64,000 nt of DNA from an uncultured beta proteobacterium (GTDB lineage Bacteria; Pseudomonadota; Gammaproteobacteria; Burkholderiales; Burkholderiaceae_C): assembly GCA_903822435.1 (NCBI GenBank), contig CAIJPE010000378.1, positions 46,243 through 110,242 on the forward strand. The letters are read 5' to 3'. Position numbers and translations under genes: made by a program. Shown here piece by piece: positions 7,755 to 18,731 of this stretch; within the stretch, counting starts at the first letter, position 1; each line of letters begins with the position of its first letter. A model generated the notes under the pieces. The model did not search any database and had not been told where the DNA came from. It was given only the letters and a program-made list of their open reading frames with translations.

Positions 7755-8101
7755 GGGCAGGCGCAGGCCCGAGCCGTGCACTAGTTATCACTCTGGGGGC
7801 CTGTCGACAGGCGCCGAGGGGCCCGAAGCGGCAGGTGTTGCGTATCCTCGCTCGTGAATTTGAATCTTCAGATCCAGGACAGTTCTGACCTGTCCCCATC
7901 CTTCGAACTGCGGATCCTGCCGGCGGGGACCCCCCCGAACGCAGGGATTGCTAGGGCAAACCAGGCCCATTTACATTCGATCACACGGATACCTGGATCG
8001 AATCGGGCGCCCAGGCGCGGCGGTTCAGCTGGGCGCAGGGTCTGTTGCAGTTCCCGGAAAGGGCTCCTCCCTCTCTGGCTGGCCCGTGCACGGTGGACAA
8101 A
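7755..8101. other. Intergenic region with two dyad symmetries, no gene
   Basis: 347 bases between the nucleotidyltransferase and the sugar-phosphate transferase. No convincing reading frame. It holds a perfect 14-bp palindrome at 7799-7812 and a second dyad GGACAG-N7-CTGTCC at 7877-7895. I could not find a sigma-54 promoter with correct spacing here; a sigma-70 promoter is not obvious either. Confidence 0.5.
7799..7812. repeat. Perfect 14-bp palindrome, possible operator or enhancer site
   Basis: GCCTGTCGACAGGC has no loop and is perfectly self-complementary, so it looks like a dimeric-protein binding site and not a terminator. It lies 45 bases after the nucleotidyltransferase stop and 290 bases before the transferase start. 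The binding protein is unknown; PrsR is one candidate. Confidence 0.45.
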
Positions 8102-9481
8102 ATGATCCGAATCTTCAATCACTACGTGCATCGCTCAGCCCTGAGAGGCATGCTCTTCGACCTCGGGCTGGTCTTGATGGTCGCCATGATCTCGGTGGGG
8201 CTCCAGGTGGGCAGCGTCGACCAGGCGTTCCCGCTGGCCGGCACGCAGATGGTGTCGTTCGCGGCCTGCCTCTTCGTGATCAACAGCGCCTCGGGGCTCT
8301 ACGAATCAGGCCCGGCCGGCTCGGCAGGCAGGTCCGTCGCAAGGGCCATCGTGGTGTTGCTGGTGGCACTGCCACTCACCTACGGCATCTTCGGGCTGCT
8401 GCCACCCACCTTTGCCAACCGCGAAAGCGTGCAGCTCTCGATGATGGCCGGCGTGTCCGCGCTGATCCTGCGCCGTGCCTACCTCTCTCATTCCTCGGCT
8501 CCCGCAGGCCGAACGCGCATCCTGATCTTCGGGGCCGGTCCTGCTGCCTGTGTCGTGGGCAACACCTTGCGGTCATCCGATCCCAACGCCTACATTGTGG
8601 GATACGTTCCTGGCCCCAACGAGCGTGAACCGACCGTGCCGCCGCACCAGATCCTGGCGATGGAAGGCACGCTGCCCGAACTGGCCCGCAACCTGAACGT
8701 CGACGAGATCGTGGTCGCCCTGACCGAGCGCCGGGCTGGCAGCATGCCGTTGCGCCAATTGCTGGACTGCAAGGTCTCGGGCACCAAGGTCTACGACCTG
8801 AACACCCACTTCGAGAAGACGCTCGGCCAGATCCGGATCGACTTCCTCAGCGCCAGCTGGCTGATCTTCGGCGATGGCTTCAACCAGGGTGCGCTGCGCA
8901 CCGCTGTCAAGCGCGTTTTCGACCTCTTCTGTGCCGCCATTCTCTGCCTGGTGTCGGCCCCGGTGATGATCATCACGGCGGCCGCGATCAAGTTCGAGAG
9001 CAAGGGGCCCGTGCTGTATCGCCAGGAGCGCGTCGGCCTGAACGGCCGGACCTTCAGCATCGCCAAGTTCCGCAGCATGCGCACCGACGCGGAGCAGGAC
9101 GGCAAGCCGCGCTGGGCCTCCGCCAACGACGACCGCATCACCCGCGTGGGCTCACTGATCCGCCGCCTGCGCATCGACGAACTGCCCCAGCTGCTCAACG
9201 TGTTGCGGGGTGACATGAGCCTGGTGGGCCCGCGCCCGGAGCGCCCCTTCTTCGTCGACCAACTGACCCAGGACATTCCCTTCTATGCCTTGCGCCACAG
9301 CGTCAAGCCCGGCGTGACCGGCTGGGCGCAGGTGCGCTACCACTACGGCTCGACCGTGGAAGACTCACAGGAAAAGCTGCAGTACGACCTGTACTATGTG
9401 AAGAATCACACCCTGTTCCTGGACCTCGTGGTCCTGTTGGAAACCGTCGGAGTCGTTCTGACCGGCAAGGGCGCGCGCTGA
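8102..9481 (+). CDS. XrtA/PEP-CTERM system glycosyltransferase (initiating sugar-1-phosphate transferase, TIGR03013-like)
   Basis: Polyprenyl-phosphate sugar-1-phosphate transferase of 459 residues that starts repeat-unit assembly on undecaprenyl phosphate at the inner membrane. The ATG at 8102 begins MIRIFNHYVHRSALRGMLFD, as in this subfamily. Four to five N-terminal membrane helices span about 15-120. A Rossmann-like CoA-binding segment follows (RILIFGAGPAACVVGNTL), then the last membrane helix (FDLFCAAILCLVSAPVMIITA) and the catalytic domain with KFRSMRTDAE, RRLRIDELPQLLNVL and LVGPRPERPFF. The DELPQL and GPRPE motifs are intact. It stands apart from the minus-strand export genes and precedes prsK. 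Confidence 0.92.
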   Translation: MIRIFNHYVHRSALRGMLFDLGLVLMVAMISVGLQVGSVDQAFPLAGTQMVSFAACLFVINSASGLYESGPAGSAGRSVARAIVVLLVALPLTYGIFGLLPPTFANRESVQLSMMAGVSALILRRAYLSHSSAPAGRTRILIFGAGPAACVVGNTLRSSDPNAYIVGYVPGPNEREPTVPPHQILAMEGTLPELARNLNVDEIVVALTERRAGSMPLRQLLDCKVSGTKVYDLNTHFEKTLGQIRIDFLSASWLIFGDGFNQGALRTAVKRVFDLFCAAILCLVSAPVMIITAAAIKFESKGPVLYRQERVGLNGRTFSIAKFRSMRTDAEQDGKPRWASANDDRITRVGSLIRRLRIDELPQLLNVLRGDMSLVGPRPERPFFVDQLTQDIPFYALRHSVKPGVTGWAQVRYHYGSTVEDSQEKLQYDLYYVKNHTLFLDLVVLLETVGVVLTGKGAR

Positions 9482-9597
9482 CTGGCGTACGCCGGCGCCC
9501 GCAACGGCGCACTCCCGGCTGCCTTCACGCCTGCCGGGCTTTCCCGACAGTCCGGAGCCAGGGCCCAGCGACCGAGCGCCCTGCCTGACATCCGACG

Positions 9598-11702
9598 ATG
9601 GATCCTGCTACCGACGAAGTCGCCGTCTACGGTTTTGGCATCGCCGCGGTGGTCCACGGGCTGTTCGCCCTGTACACGTCCCTCGCCGGCCGCCTGCGCG
9701 GGGCCGATGCGCGATCCCGCCGCGCCTTCACCGGAGCCATCGGCGCCACGGCGCTGTGGGCCCTCGCCGCGCTGTGGTGGAATTTCAGGCAGGCACCCGG
9801 CGTGCAGCTTCTGTCGGGTGCGCTCGACCTGCTGCGCTACGGCCTGTGGTTCACCTTCCTGCTGACCCTCTTCGGACGCAGCGCACGGGCCGCCCAGCCA
9901 GGCATGATCGGCCGGTTGCGATGGGCCACCGCGGGGCTGGTGGGCGTGGCCTTCGTGGTGCTGCTGGCCGGCGCCCTGCAAGGGCGTGGCGCGGGCGTCT
10001 CGCGATGGGCCTCGGGCGTGGCGATGGCCTTGCCCCTGGCCGGCCTGCTGCTCGTCGAACAACTGTTCCGCAACCTGGGCGAAGACTCGCGCTGGAACGC
10101 CAAGCCGATGTGCCTGGGCCTGGCTTGCATCTTCGTATTCGACGTCTATCTGTACGCGCAAGCCTTCCTGTTCGGACGCTTCGATCCCGAGGCCCAGAGC
10201 GCGCGCGGCGCCGTGCATGCGCTGGCCGTGCCGTTCCTGTGGGTGGCCGCGCGCCGCAACGACGACTGGATCGCCCGTGTGCAGGTGTCGCACACGGCGG
10301 CGTTCTACTCGGCCACCATGATCCTGGCGGGGCTGTACCTGCTGTTCATGGCGGCAATCGGCTACTACGTGCGCTACTTTGGTGGCAACTGGGGCGGCGC
10401 CTTGCAGCTCGGCCTGCTGGTGGGCGGCGTCGCCTTGCTGGGCATGCTGATGTTCTCGGGCTCGCTGCGCTCGTGGCTGCGCGTCTTCGTCAGCAAGCAC
10501 TTCTACAGCTACCGCTACGACTACCGTGAAGAGTGGCTGCGCTTCACGTCGATGCTGTCGGCCAACCGCTCGCCGCAGGAAATGGGCGAGCTGATCGTGC
10601 GCGGGCTGGCCAAGATGGTCGAGTGCCCCGGCGGCAGCCTGTGGACGCGGGCAGGCAGCGAGGCCGAGTTCGTGCAGACCGCCTGCTGGAACATGGCCCG
10701 CGTGACCGAGGCCGAGAAGGCCGATGCATCGCTGTGCACCTTCCTGCGCGAGAAGGGCTGGGTGGTGGACCTGGACGAGTTCAAGTCGTCGCCCCGGCGC
10801 TACGAGACGCTGGCCCTTCCCACCTGGCTGCTGGCATCGCCCAACGGTTGGCTGGTGGTGCCGCTGCTGGCCGGAGACGACCTGCTGGGCTTCGTGCTGC
10901 TGGCCCGCCCGCTGACGGCCATCAAGCTGAACTGGGAAGTGCTCGACCTGCTGAAGACGGCCGGCCGCCAGGCGGCCGGTTACCTGGCCCAGATGCAGGC
11001 CACCGAGGCCTTGCTGGAGGCCCGCAAGTTCGAGGCTTTCAACCGCATGTCCGCGTTCGTCGTGCACGACCTGAAGAACATCGTCGCGCAGCTCTCGCTC
11101 ATGCTCAAGAATGCGGAAAGGCTGCACGACAACCGCGAGTTCCAGCAAGACATGCTGTTGACCGTCGAGAGCTCGCTTGAGAAGATGCGCCGTCTCATGC
11201 TGCAGTTGCGTGAAGGTGCCACCCCGCCGGGCGGCAGCCGCGGCGTGGAACTCGCCCCGATCGTTCGCCGCCTGTCGGCGATGGCCACTTCGCAGGGCCG
11301 CAGCCTTCAGGTCGAGGAGAGCGACCGGCTGTACACCCGGGGGCACGACGACCGACTGGAACGTGTGCTGGGTCATCTGGTGCAGAACGCACTCGAGGCC
11401 ACGCCCGCGTCCGGGCGGGTCTGGGTCAAGGTCCAGCGCTACAGCGGGCAGGTGCGCGTCGAAGTGGGTGACACGGGCGCCGGCATGAGCGAGGACTTCG
11501 TTCGCAACAAGCTCTTCCGGCCTTTCAACACGACCAAACACAGCGGCATGGGCATCGGCACCTACGAGAGTTTCCAGTACATCCGCGAGCTCGGGGGCAG
11601 CCTGTCCGTCGAAAGCCAGCCGGGTCAGGGCACGGTCATCACTGTCCTGTTGCCGCTGTTCGAGGTGCACAGCGGCTCGGACCTCCTCCGTGCAAGCGCG
11701 CC

Positions 11703-11706
<4 letters not shown>
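9598..11706 (+). CDS. prsK: PEP-CTERM system sensor histidine kinase PrsK
   Basis: Membrane histidine kinase of 702 residues. About nine hydrophobic helices span residues 10-300. A GAF-like domain follows (about 320-460). The dimerisation/phosphoacceptor region is FNRMSAFVVHDLKNIVAQL, with the phospho-accepting histidine at 490. The ATPase domain shows LVQNALEATP (N box), VGDTGAGMS (G1) and GMGIGTYESFQYI (G2). The stop codon overlaps the start of prsR by 4 bases (ATGA), so the pair is translationally coupled. In exosortase bacteria PrsK and PrsR control sigma-54-dependent PEP-CTERM genes. The signal sensed is not known. Confidence 0.93.
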
Positions 11707-13070
<1,364 letters not shown>

Positions 13071-13110
13071 GACGCAGGCCAGCCCGTCCTGAGCGAGTCC
13101 AAGGGAGACC

Positions 13111-15900
13111 ATGATCAAGCCAACTTCGATGTCGGGCGTCACCTGCACGCTGGTGCTGGCCGGTGCGCTCGCGCTGTCGCAGGCGTCCTGCAGTTCCGAC
13201 AGCCCGCAATCGCTGATCGCGTCGGGCAAGCAGTTCGTGGCGAAGAAGGACCCGCGCTCGGCGGTGATCCAGTTCAAGAGTGCCCTGCAGCTCGATCCGC
13301 AGTCCGTCGAAGCGCGCTACCTTCTCGGCCAGGCCATGCTCGACTCCGAGGACCCGACAGGCGCGGCCGTCGAACTGGCCAAGGCCTTCGACCAGAAGTA
13401 CGACCCGAACAAGGTCCTTCCTTCGTTGGCGCGAGCCATGTTGCTGGCCGGCGATGACGAAAAGATGACCACGCTGTACGGCGACGTCACCCTGGACGAC
13501 AAGACCGCCATGGCCGCCTTGAAGTCCACCGTGGCTGCGGGCTGGGGCCTGCAGAACAAGCTGGCCAAGTCCGAAGCCGCCATCGCCGCGGCCCTGCAGG
13601 CCGTGCCCGACTACGGCCCGGCGCTGCTGCTGCGGGCCCGGTTCGTGGCGGCGCGACACGATGCGGCAGGGGCCATGGCCATGGTGGACCAGGTGCTGGC
13701 CCGCGAGCCCAATCTCTATGAGGGCTGGCAGATCAAGGGCGAGATCCAGCAGGCGCTGCTGAAGAACCCCGACGCGGCGCTGGAGTCGTTCCGCAAGGCC
13801 CTGTCGCTGGAACAGGCCTACGTGCCGGCGCACATGGCCATCATCGCCATGCGCCTGGGCGCCAACGACATCGCCGGGGCCAAGGCGCAGGCCGAGCAGT
13901 TGCGCAAGGTCTTGCCCAAGCATCCTCAGATGATGTTCGTCGATGCGCAGATCGCCTTCGGCGACCGCGACGTGAAGAAGGCGCGCGAGCTCTCGCAGCA
14001 GCTCATGCGGCTGGCGCCCACCCACCAGGGCGTGCTGCAGTTGGCCGGTGCGATCGAGGCGCAAAGCGGCTCGCTGGTGCTGGCCGAGACCTTCCTGAAC
14101 AAGGCGCTGCAGCTCAATCCCGACCTGCCGCTGGCCCGCCGGCTGCTGGCCCAGACCTACCTGAAGCTGGGCCAGCCGACCCGGGCGATGGAAACGCTCA
14201 AGCCGCTGCTGGCAGCCGACCCCCCCGACGGCCAGGCCCTCTCGCTGACCGGCGACGCCCAATTGCAGCTGGGCGACACCGATGGCGCCGAGCGCTCGTT
14301 CCAGCAAGTCGCCAAACTCGATCCGAAGGACACGCGGGCCCAGACCGCCATCGCCCTGGGCCAGCTGGCCCGCGGCAACACCGATGCCGCCTTCGCCCAG
14401 CTGGAGGCCCTGGCCCGTGGCAGCAAGGACGTGGTGGCCGAGCAGGCGCTGGTCAGCCTGCGCCTGAAGCGCAAGGAATACGACGCTGCGCTGAGCACGG
14501 TCGACGCCATGCTCAAGAAGCTGCCCGACGACGCCACGGTGATGGACCTGCGCGGCCGGGTGCTCTTGGCGCGCAAGGACTATCCGGGTGCGCGGGCTGC
14601 TTTCGAGCAGGCCCTGAAGACCGACCCGACCCTGCTGCTGGCCACCTCCAACCTGGCCGCGGTGGACCTCATCGAGAACAAGCCCCAGGACGCCGAGAAG
14701 CGCTTCGAGTCGGCCATTCAGGCCGAACCGCGCAACTACTACGCCCGAATGGCACTGGCCACGATGCGCGAGCGCAACGGCGCGCCGGTCGAGGAAGTCC
14801 GCAAGATCCTGGAAGAGGCCGTCAAGGCCGCGCCGTCGGAATCGGCACCGCGGCTGCAGCTCATCGAACTGCTGCTGCGCAAGCGGCTGTACAAGGACGC
14901 GCTCTCGGCCGCCCAGGAGGCCGCGGCGGCGCTGTCCAACGACGTGCGCGTGCTGGACGCCGTCGGGCGCGCGCAGATGCAGGCCGGCAGCCCGGAGCAG
15001 GCGATCGTCACCTTCCGTCGGTTGGCCGGCCTGGACCCCAACTCCGCGGGCACCTACCTGCGGCTGGCCGACGTCTACCGGGCCACCGGCAAGCGGGACA
15101 GCGTCGAGAGCTCGATCCGGAAGGCCCTGGAAGTCGACCCGGACCTGGCCGTGGCCCGGACCTCGCTGGTGGACTTCCTCTTGTCCAGCAATCGCAGCAA
15201 GGAAGCGCTGGAGGTGGCCCGCGCCGAGCAGCAGCGCCGGCCCAAGAGCGACTCCGGCTACGTGCTGGAAGGCGCGGTGCATCTGCGGGCCAAGGCCACC
15301 GATGCGGCGCTGCAGGCTTACCGCAACGGGATCGCCGCGGTCGGTGAAGGCTCAGGGCTGCCCACGCTCCTGTTCGTGGTGCTCAACCGCCAGGGCCGCG
15401 CGCCCGAAGCCGAGAAGTTCGCGCTGGGCTGGCTCAAGGACCACCCGGCGGACGTGGGCGTCGAATACCAGCTGGCCCTGGCCGAACTGGGACGCGGAGA
15501 TGCCCAGCAGGCCGAAGCGCGGTTGCGCCGCGTGGTGTCCCTGCGCCCGCAGAATGCCCTGGCCCTGAACAACCTGGCGGCAATCCTGGCCCGCCGGGGC
15601 GATCCGGCCTCCGTCGAACTCGCCCGGCGGGCCGCCGACCTGGCGCCGGAGACGGCCGAGGTGATCGACACCCTGGCCATGGCGCTGGCGTCCCAGAAGC
15701 AGTTCGACAAGGCCATGTCCGAACAGAAGCACGCAGTGGAACTCGATCCCAAGAACGCCAATCTGCGCCTGAACCTGGCCCGGATCGCCCTGCTATCCGG
15801 CGACAAGGAATTGGCGCGCAAGGAAGTCGAACGCCTGGAAGCCCTGGGGCCCGCCTACGCCCGGCAGGGCGACGTGGCTAAATTGAGGAGCAGCCTTTGA
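13111..15900 (+). CDS. prsT: PEP-CTERM system TPR-repeat lipoprotein PrsT
   Basis: Large periplasmic or outer-membrane lipoprotein of 929 residues, made almost wholly of tetratricopeptide repeats. The signal sequence MIKPTSMSGVTCTLVLAGALALSQASC ends in a lipobox, with Cys27 as the lipidation site. Repeats such as AVIQFKSALQLDPQSVEARYLLGQA recur every 34 or so residues to the C-terminus. A start at 13111 is supported by GGGAG just upstream. TPR proteins are scaffolds; in this locus PrsT probably helps polymer export or PEP-CTERM protein handling, which is not established. The stop codon overlaps the start of a second, related TPR lipoprotein. Confidence 0.92.
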   Translation: MIKPTSMSGVTCTLVLAGALALSQASCSSDSPQSLIASGKQFVAKKDPRSAVIQFKSALQLDPQSVEARYLLGQAMLDSEDPTGAAVELAKAFDQKYDPNKVLPSLARAMLLAGDDEKMTTLYGDVTLDDKTAMAALKSTVAAGWGLQNKLAKSEAAIAAALQAVPDYGPALLLRARFVAARHDAAGAMAMVDQVLAREPNLYEGWQIKGEIQQALLKNPDAALESFRKALSLEQAYVPAHMAIIAMRLGANDIAGAKAQAEQLRKVLPKHPQMMFVDAQIAFGDRDVKKARELSQQLMRLAPTHQGVLQLAGAIEAQSGSLVLAETFLNKALQLNPDLPLARRLLAQTYLKLGQPTRAMETLKPLLAADPPDGQALSLTGDAQLQLGDTDGAERSFQQVAKLDPKDTRAQTAIALGQLARGNTDAAFAQLEALARGSKDVVAEQALVSLRLKRKEYDAALSTVDAMLKKLPDDATVMDLRGRVLLARKDYPGARAAFEQALKTDPTLLLATSNLAAVDLIENKPQDAEKRFESAIQAEPRNYYARMALATMRERNGAPVEEVRKILEEAVKAAPSESAPRLQLIELLLRKRLYKDALSAAQEAAAALSNDVRVLDAVGRAQMQAGSPEQAIVTFRRLAGLDPNSAGTYLRLADVYRATGKRDSVESSIRKALEVDPDLAVARTSLVDFLLSSNRSKEALEVARAEQQRRPKSDSGYVLEGAVHLRAKATDAALQAYRNGIAAVGEGSGLPTLLFVVLNRQGRAPEAEKFALGWLKDHPADVGVEYQLALAELGRGDAQQAEARLRRVVSLRPQNALALNNLAAILARRGDPASVELARRAADLAPETAEVIDTLAMALASQKQFDKAMSEQKHAVELDPKNANLRLNLARIALLSGDKELARKEVERLEALGPAYARQGDVAKLRSSL
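15885..15890 (+). promoter_or_regulatory. Shine-Dalgarno site favouring the TTG start of the second PrsT
   Basis: GAGGAG lies inside the end of prsT, 6 bases before the TTG at 15897. Nothing comparable precedes the later ATG choices at 15927 and 15942. It favours translational coupling of the two TPR genes. Confidence 0.6.
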
Positions 15901-18731
15901 GAAGCTTCGATGCACGGCCCGGCGGGATGCCCAGGCACCCGATGAACACCCCCGCCCTGCGGCGCTGGATCCTGGCCGCCGCGGTCGCGTCGCTGTCACT
16001 GGGCATCAGCGGCTGCAACCGCGGGCCCTCGGAAGCCGAACTGCTCAGCTCGGCCAAGGCCTTGATCGCCAAGAAGGACGGCAAGGGCGCGATCATCCAG
16101 CTCAAGAGCGCGCTGCAGAAAAACACGTCGCTGGCCGAAGCCAGGCTGCTGCTGGGCCAACAGCTGCTCGAATCCGGCGACGCCGTGGCCGCGCAGGTGG
16201 AGTTGCTCAAGGCGCAGGAACTGCAGGTACCCGACGAGCAGGTCGTGCCCGACCTCGCGCGGGCCATGCTCCAGCTGGGCGAGGAAGCCAAGATCATCTC
16301 GCAGTACGGCACGCTCCAGCTCAAGACGCCGGCCGCCGCAGCCGACCTGCAAACCTCGCTGGCCACCTGCTACGCCATCCAGAACGACCGCGACCGCGCA
16401 GACCGGGCCGTCGCCAGCGCACTGGCCGCCGTGCCCGACTACGGCCCGGCGCTCCTCGTGCAGGCCCGGTTGAAGGTGGTGGGCGGCGATGTCGACGGTG
16501 GCCTGGCCCTGCTGGACGGCGTGTTGCAGCGCGACCCCGCCGATGAGCGGGCCGGCTTGCTCAAGGGCGAGCTGCTGCGCCAGGCCAAGCGGGACATGCC
16601 AGGCGCCGTGGAGGCCTACCGCAAGGTGATCGCCGCGCACCCCACCTCGGTGCCGGCCCAGGCCGCGCTGCTCGGGGTGCTGCTCGAACAGGGCAATCTG
16701 CCCGAGGTCCGCACCCAGTTCGCCGCTCTGCAGAAGTCGGCGCCGGACAACTCCGAGACGCTGTACTTCCAGGCCCGGCTGGCGTTCATCGACAAGGACT
16801 ACAAGACCACGCGCGAGATCACCGAGCGGCTGCTGAAGGTGATGCCGGAGAACGTGCGGGTGCTGACGCTGGCCGGTGCTGCCCAGTACCGCATGAAGCA
16901 GTATCTGCAGGCCGAGTCGCTGCTGGCGCACGCGCTGAAGAACGCGCCCCGCCAGGTGCTGACCCGGCAGCTGCTGGCCCAGACTTACCTGCGCTCTTCG
17001 CAGGCCGACAAGGCCATCGAGGTGCTTCAGCCCATGGTCGACAGCGAAGCTGCCGACGGCGCCAGCCTGGCCATGGCCGGCGAAGCCTATCTGCAGCTGG
17101 GCGACACCAAGAAGTCCGAAGCCGCGTTCCAGCGGGCCCTGAAGGTGGCCCCCGGGGACACCACCGTGCGCACCGCGGCGGCCGTGGCCCAGATGGCTCG
17201 CGGCAACACCGGCGCGGCTGCGGCGGAGCTCGAGTCCATCACCAGCGGCGAGGGCGAAGGCGAAACCCGCGCCGACCTGGCGCTGGTCACGGCGCGCCTG
17301 CGCCAGAACGACACCGCAGGGGCCCTGAAGGCCATCGACGCGCTGGTGCGCAAGCAGCCCAACCAGGCCATGCCGCTGAACCTGCGCGGTCGCGTGCAGC
17401 TCCTGGCCAAGGACACCGCCGGCGCACGAGCGAGCTTCGAGGCCGCCCTGGCCAAGGAACCCGACTACTTCGCCTCGGTGGCGAGCCTGGCGGCCATCGA
17501 GCTGGCCGACGGCAACGCCGACGCCGCGCGCAAGCGCCTGGAGGAATTTCGCAAGCGCCAGCCGCGAAGCTGGCAAGGCGCCCTGGCCCTGGCCGAGCTG
17601 AGCGCACGAACCGGCGCGCCAGCGGCCACGGTGACCGCGATGATGCGCGACGCCGCCAAGCTCAACCCGTCGGAGCCTCGGCCCCACCTGCTGCTGATCG
17701 AACGCTTGCTGGGCAGCGCCGATCCGAAGGCGGCACTGCCCGCGGCCGAAGATGCCGCCGCCGCCCTGCCGAACAACCTGGAGATCCAGGCCGCCCTGGG
17801 GCAGGCACAGTTGGCCGCCGGCGACAACCAGCGCGCCATCGCCACCTTCAAGAAGCTGGCCTCGCTGCAGCCCCGCAACGCCACCCACGAGCTGCGGATG
17901 GCCGATGCGCTGATGGCCAACAACGAACCCGACGAAGCCGCCGCGGCGCTGAAGCGGGCCCTCGTGCTCCAGCCGGAGTACCTGCCCGCACGGCGCGGTC
18001 TGGCCCTGATCGCGCTGAACCAGAAGCGGCCGCAGGACGCCGTAGCCATCGCCCGCGAGATGCAGCAAAGCCATGCCAACGATCCCACCGGCTACGTGCT
18101 GGAGGGCGATGTCGAGGCCAGCCAGAAGAACTGGGACGCGGCGCTGACGGCCTACCGCACGGCGTTGGCCCGTGGCAAGTCGGGCGACCAGGCCATCAAG
18201 GTGCATACGGCGCTGGTGAGCGCCGGCAAGAAGGCCGAGGCCGACGCCTTCGCGGCCGAGTGGGCGCGCCATTCGCCCCAGGACCCTGCCTTCGCCTACT
18301 ACCTGGGCGATCTGGCGCTGTCGGCCAACAACATGGCCCTGGCCGAATCGAAGTACCGCGAAGTGCTCAAGGTGCAGCCCAACAACGCGCTGGCGCTGAA
18401 CAACGTGGCATGGCTGCTGGTCAAGCAGGGCAAGCCGGGGGCGCTGCCCCTGGCAGAGAAGGCCACGCAGGTGTTGCCCGACCGCGCCCAGCTGCTGGAC
18501 ACCCTGTCGGCCGCGCAGGAGGCCGAGAACCAGCTGCCCAAGGCGGTGGAGACGCAATTGCGCGCCGTCACGCTGGCCCCGGCCGACGGCATGCTGTCGC
18601 TGCGCCTGGCCCGCCTGTACATCAAGCAGGGTGACAAGCCCAAGGCCCGGGCCGCACTCGAAGATCTGGCCAAGCGGGGCGACAAGTTCCCGGCCCAGGC
18701 CGAGGTCGGCGCCCTGCTGAAGACGCTCTAG
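15897..18731 (+). CDS. Second PrsT-type TPR lipoprotein (tandem paralogue)
   Basis: TPR lipoprotein of 944 residues, clearly paralogous to the preceding PrsT. Both share the opening 'SLIASGKQFVAKKD'/'SSAKALIAKKD' segment, AVPDYGPALL and NALALNN at matching places. I start it at TTG 15897, which overlaps the upstream stop (TTGA) and has GAGGAG 6 bases before it. Starts at ATG 15927 or 15942 would also give a good lipoprotein signal (RRWILAAAVASLSLGISGC) but have weak ribosome sites. The last base of the stop codon is the first base of the protease start. Two tandem PrsT copies are unusual as far as I know. Confidence 0.88.
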   Translation: MRSFDARPGGMPRHPMNTPALRRWILAAAVASLSLGISGCNRGPSEAELLSSAKALIAKKDGKGAIIQLKSALQKNTSLAEARLLLGQQLLESGDAVAAQVELLKAQELQVPDEQVVPDLARAMLQLGEEAKIISQYGTLQLKTPAAAADLQTSLATCYAIQNDRDRADRAVASALAAVPDYGPALLVQARLKVVGGDVDGGLALLDGVLQRDPADERAGLLKGELLRQAKRDMPGAVEAYRKVIAAHPTSVPAQAALLGVLLEQGNLPEVRTQFAALQKSAPDNSETLYFQARLAFIDKDYKTTREITERLLKVMPENVRVLTLAGAAQYRMKQYLQAESLLAHALKNAPRQVLTRQLLAQTYLRSSQADKAIEVLQPMVDSEAADGASLAMAGEAYLQLGDTKKSEAAFQRALKVAPGDTTVRTAAAVAQMARGNTGAAAAELESITSGEGEGETRADLALVTARLRQNDTAGALKAIDALVRKQPNQAMPLNLRGRVQLLAKDTAGARASFEAALAKEPDYFASVASLAAIELADGNADAARKRLEEFRKRQPRSWQGALALAELSARTGAPAATVTAMMRDAAKLNPSEPRPHLLLIERLLGSADPKAALPAAEDAAAALPNNLEIQAALGQAQLAAGDNQRAIATFKKLASLQPRNATHELRMADALMANNEPDEAAAALKRALVLQPEYLPARRGLALIALNQKRPQDAVAIAREMQQSHANDPTGYVLEGDVEASQKNWDAALTAYRTALARGKSGDQAIKVHTALVSAGKKAEADAFAAEWARHSPQDPAFAYYLGDLALSANNMALAESKYREVLKVQPNNALALNNVAWLLVKQGKPGALPLAEKATQVLPDRAQLLDTLSAAQEAENQLPKAVETQLRAVTLAPADGMLSLRLARLYIKQGDKPKARAALEDLAKRGDKFPAQAEVGALLKTL

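Noticed and set aside
9514..9540. Possible terminator after the sugar-phosphate transferase (CCCGGC ... GCCGGG)
   Set aside because: Only a 6-bp stem with a 13-base loop and a poor T run; not strong enough to list as a terminator.
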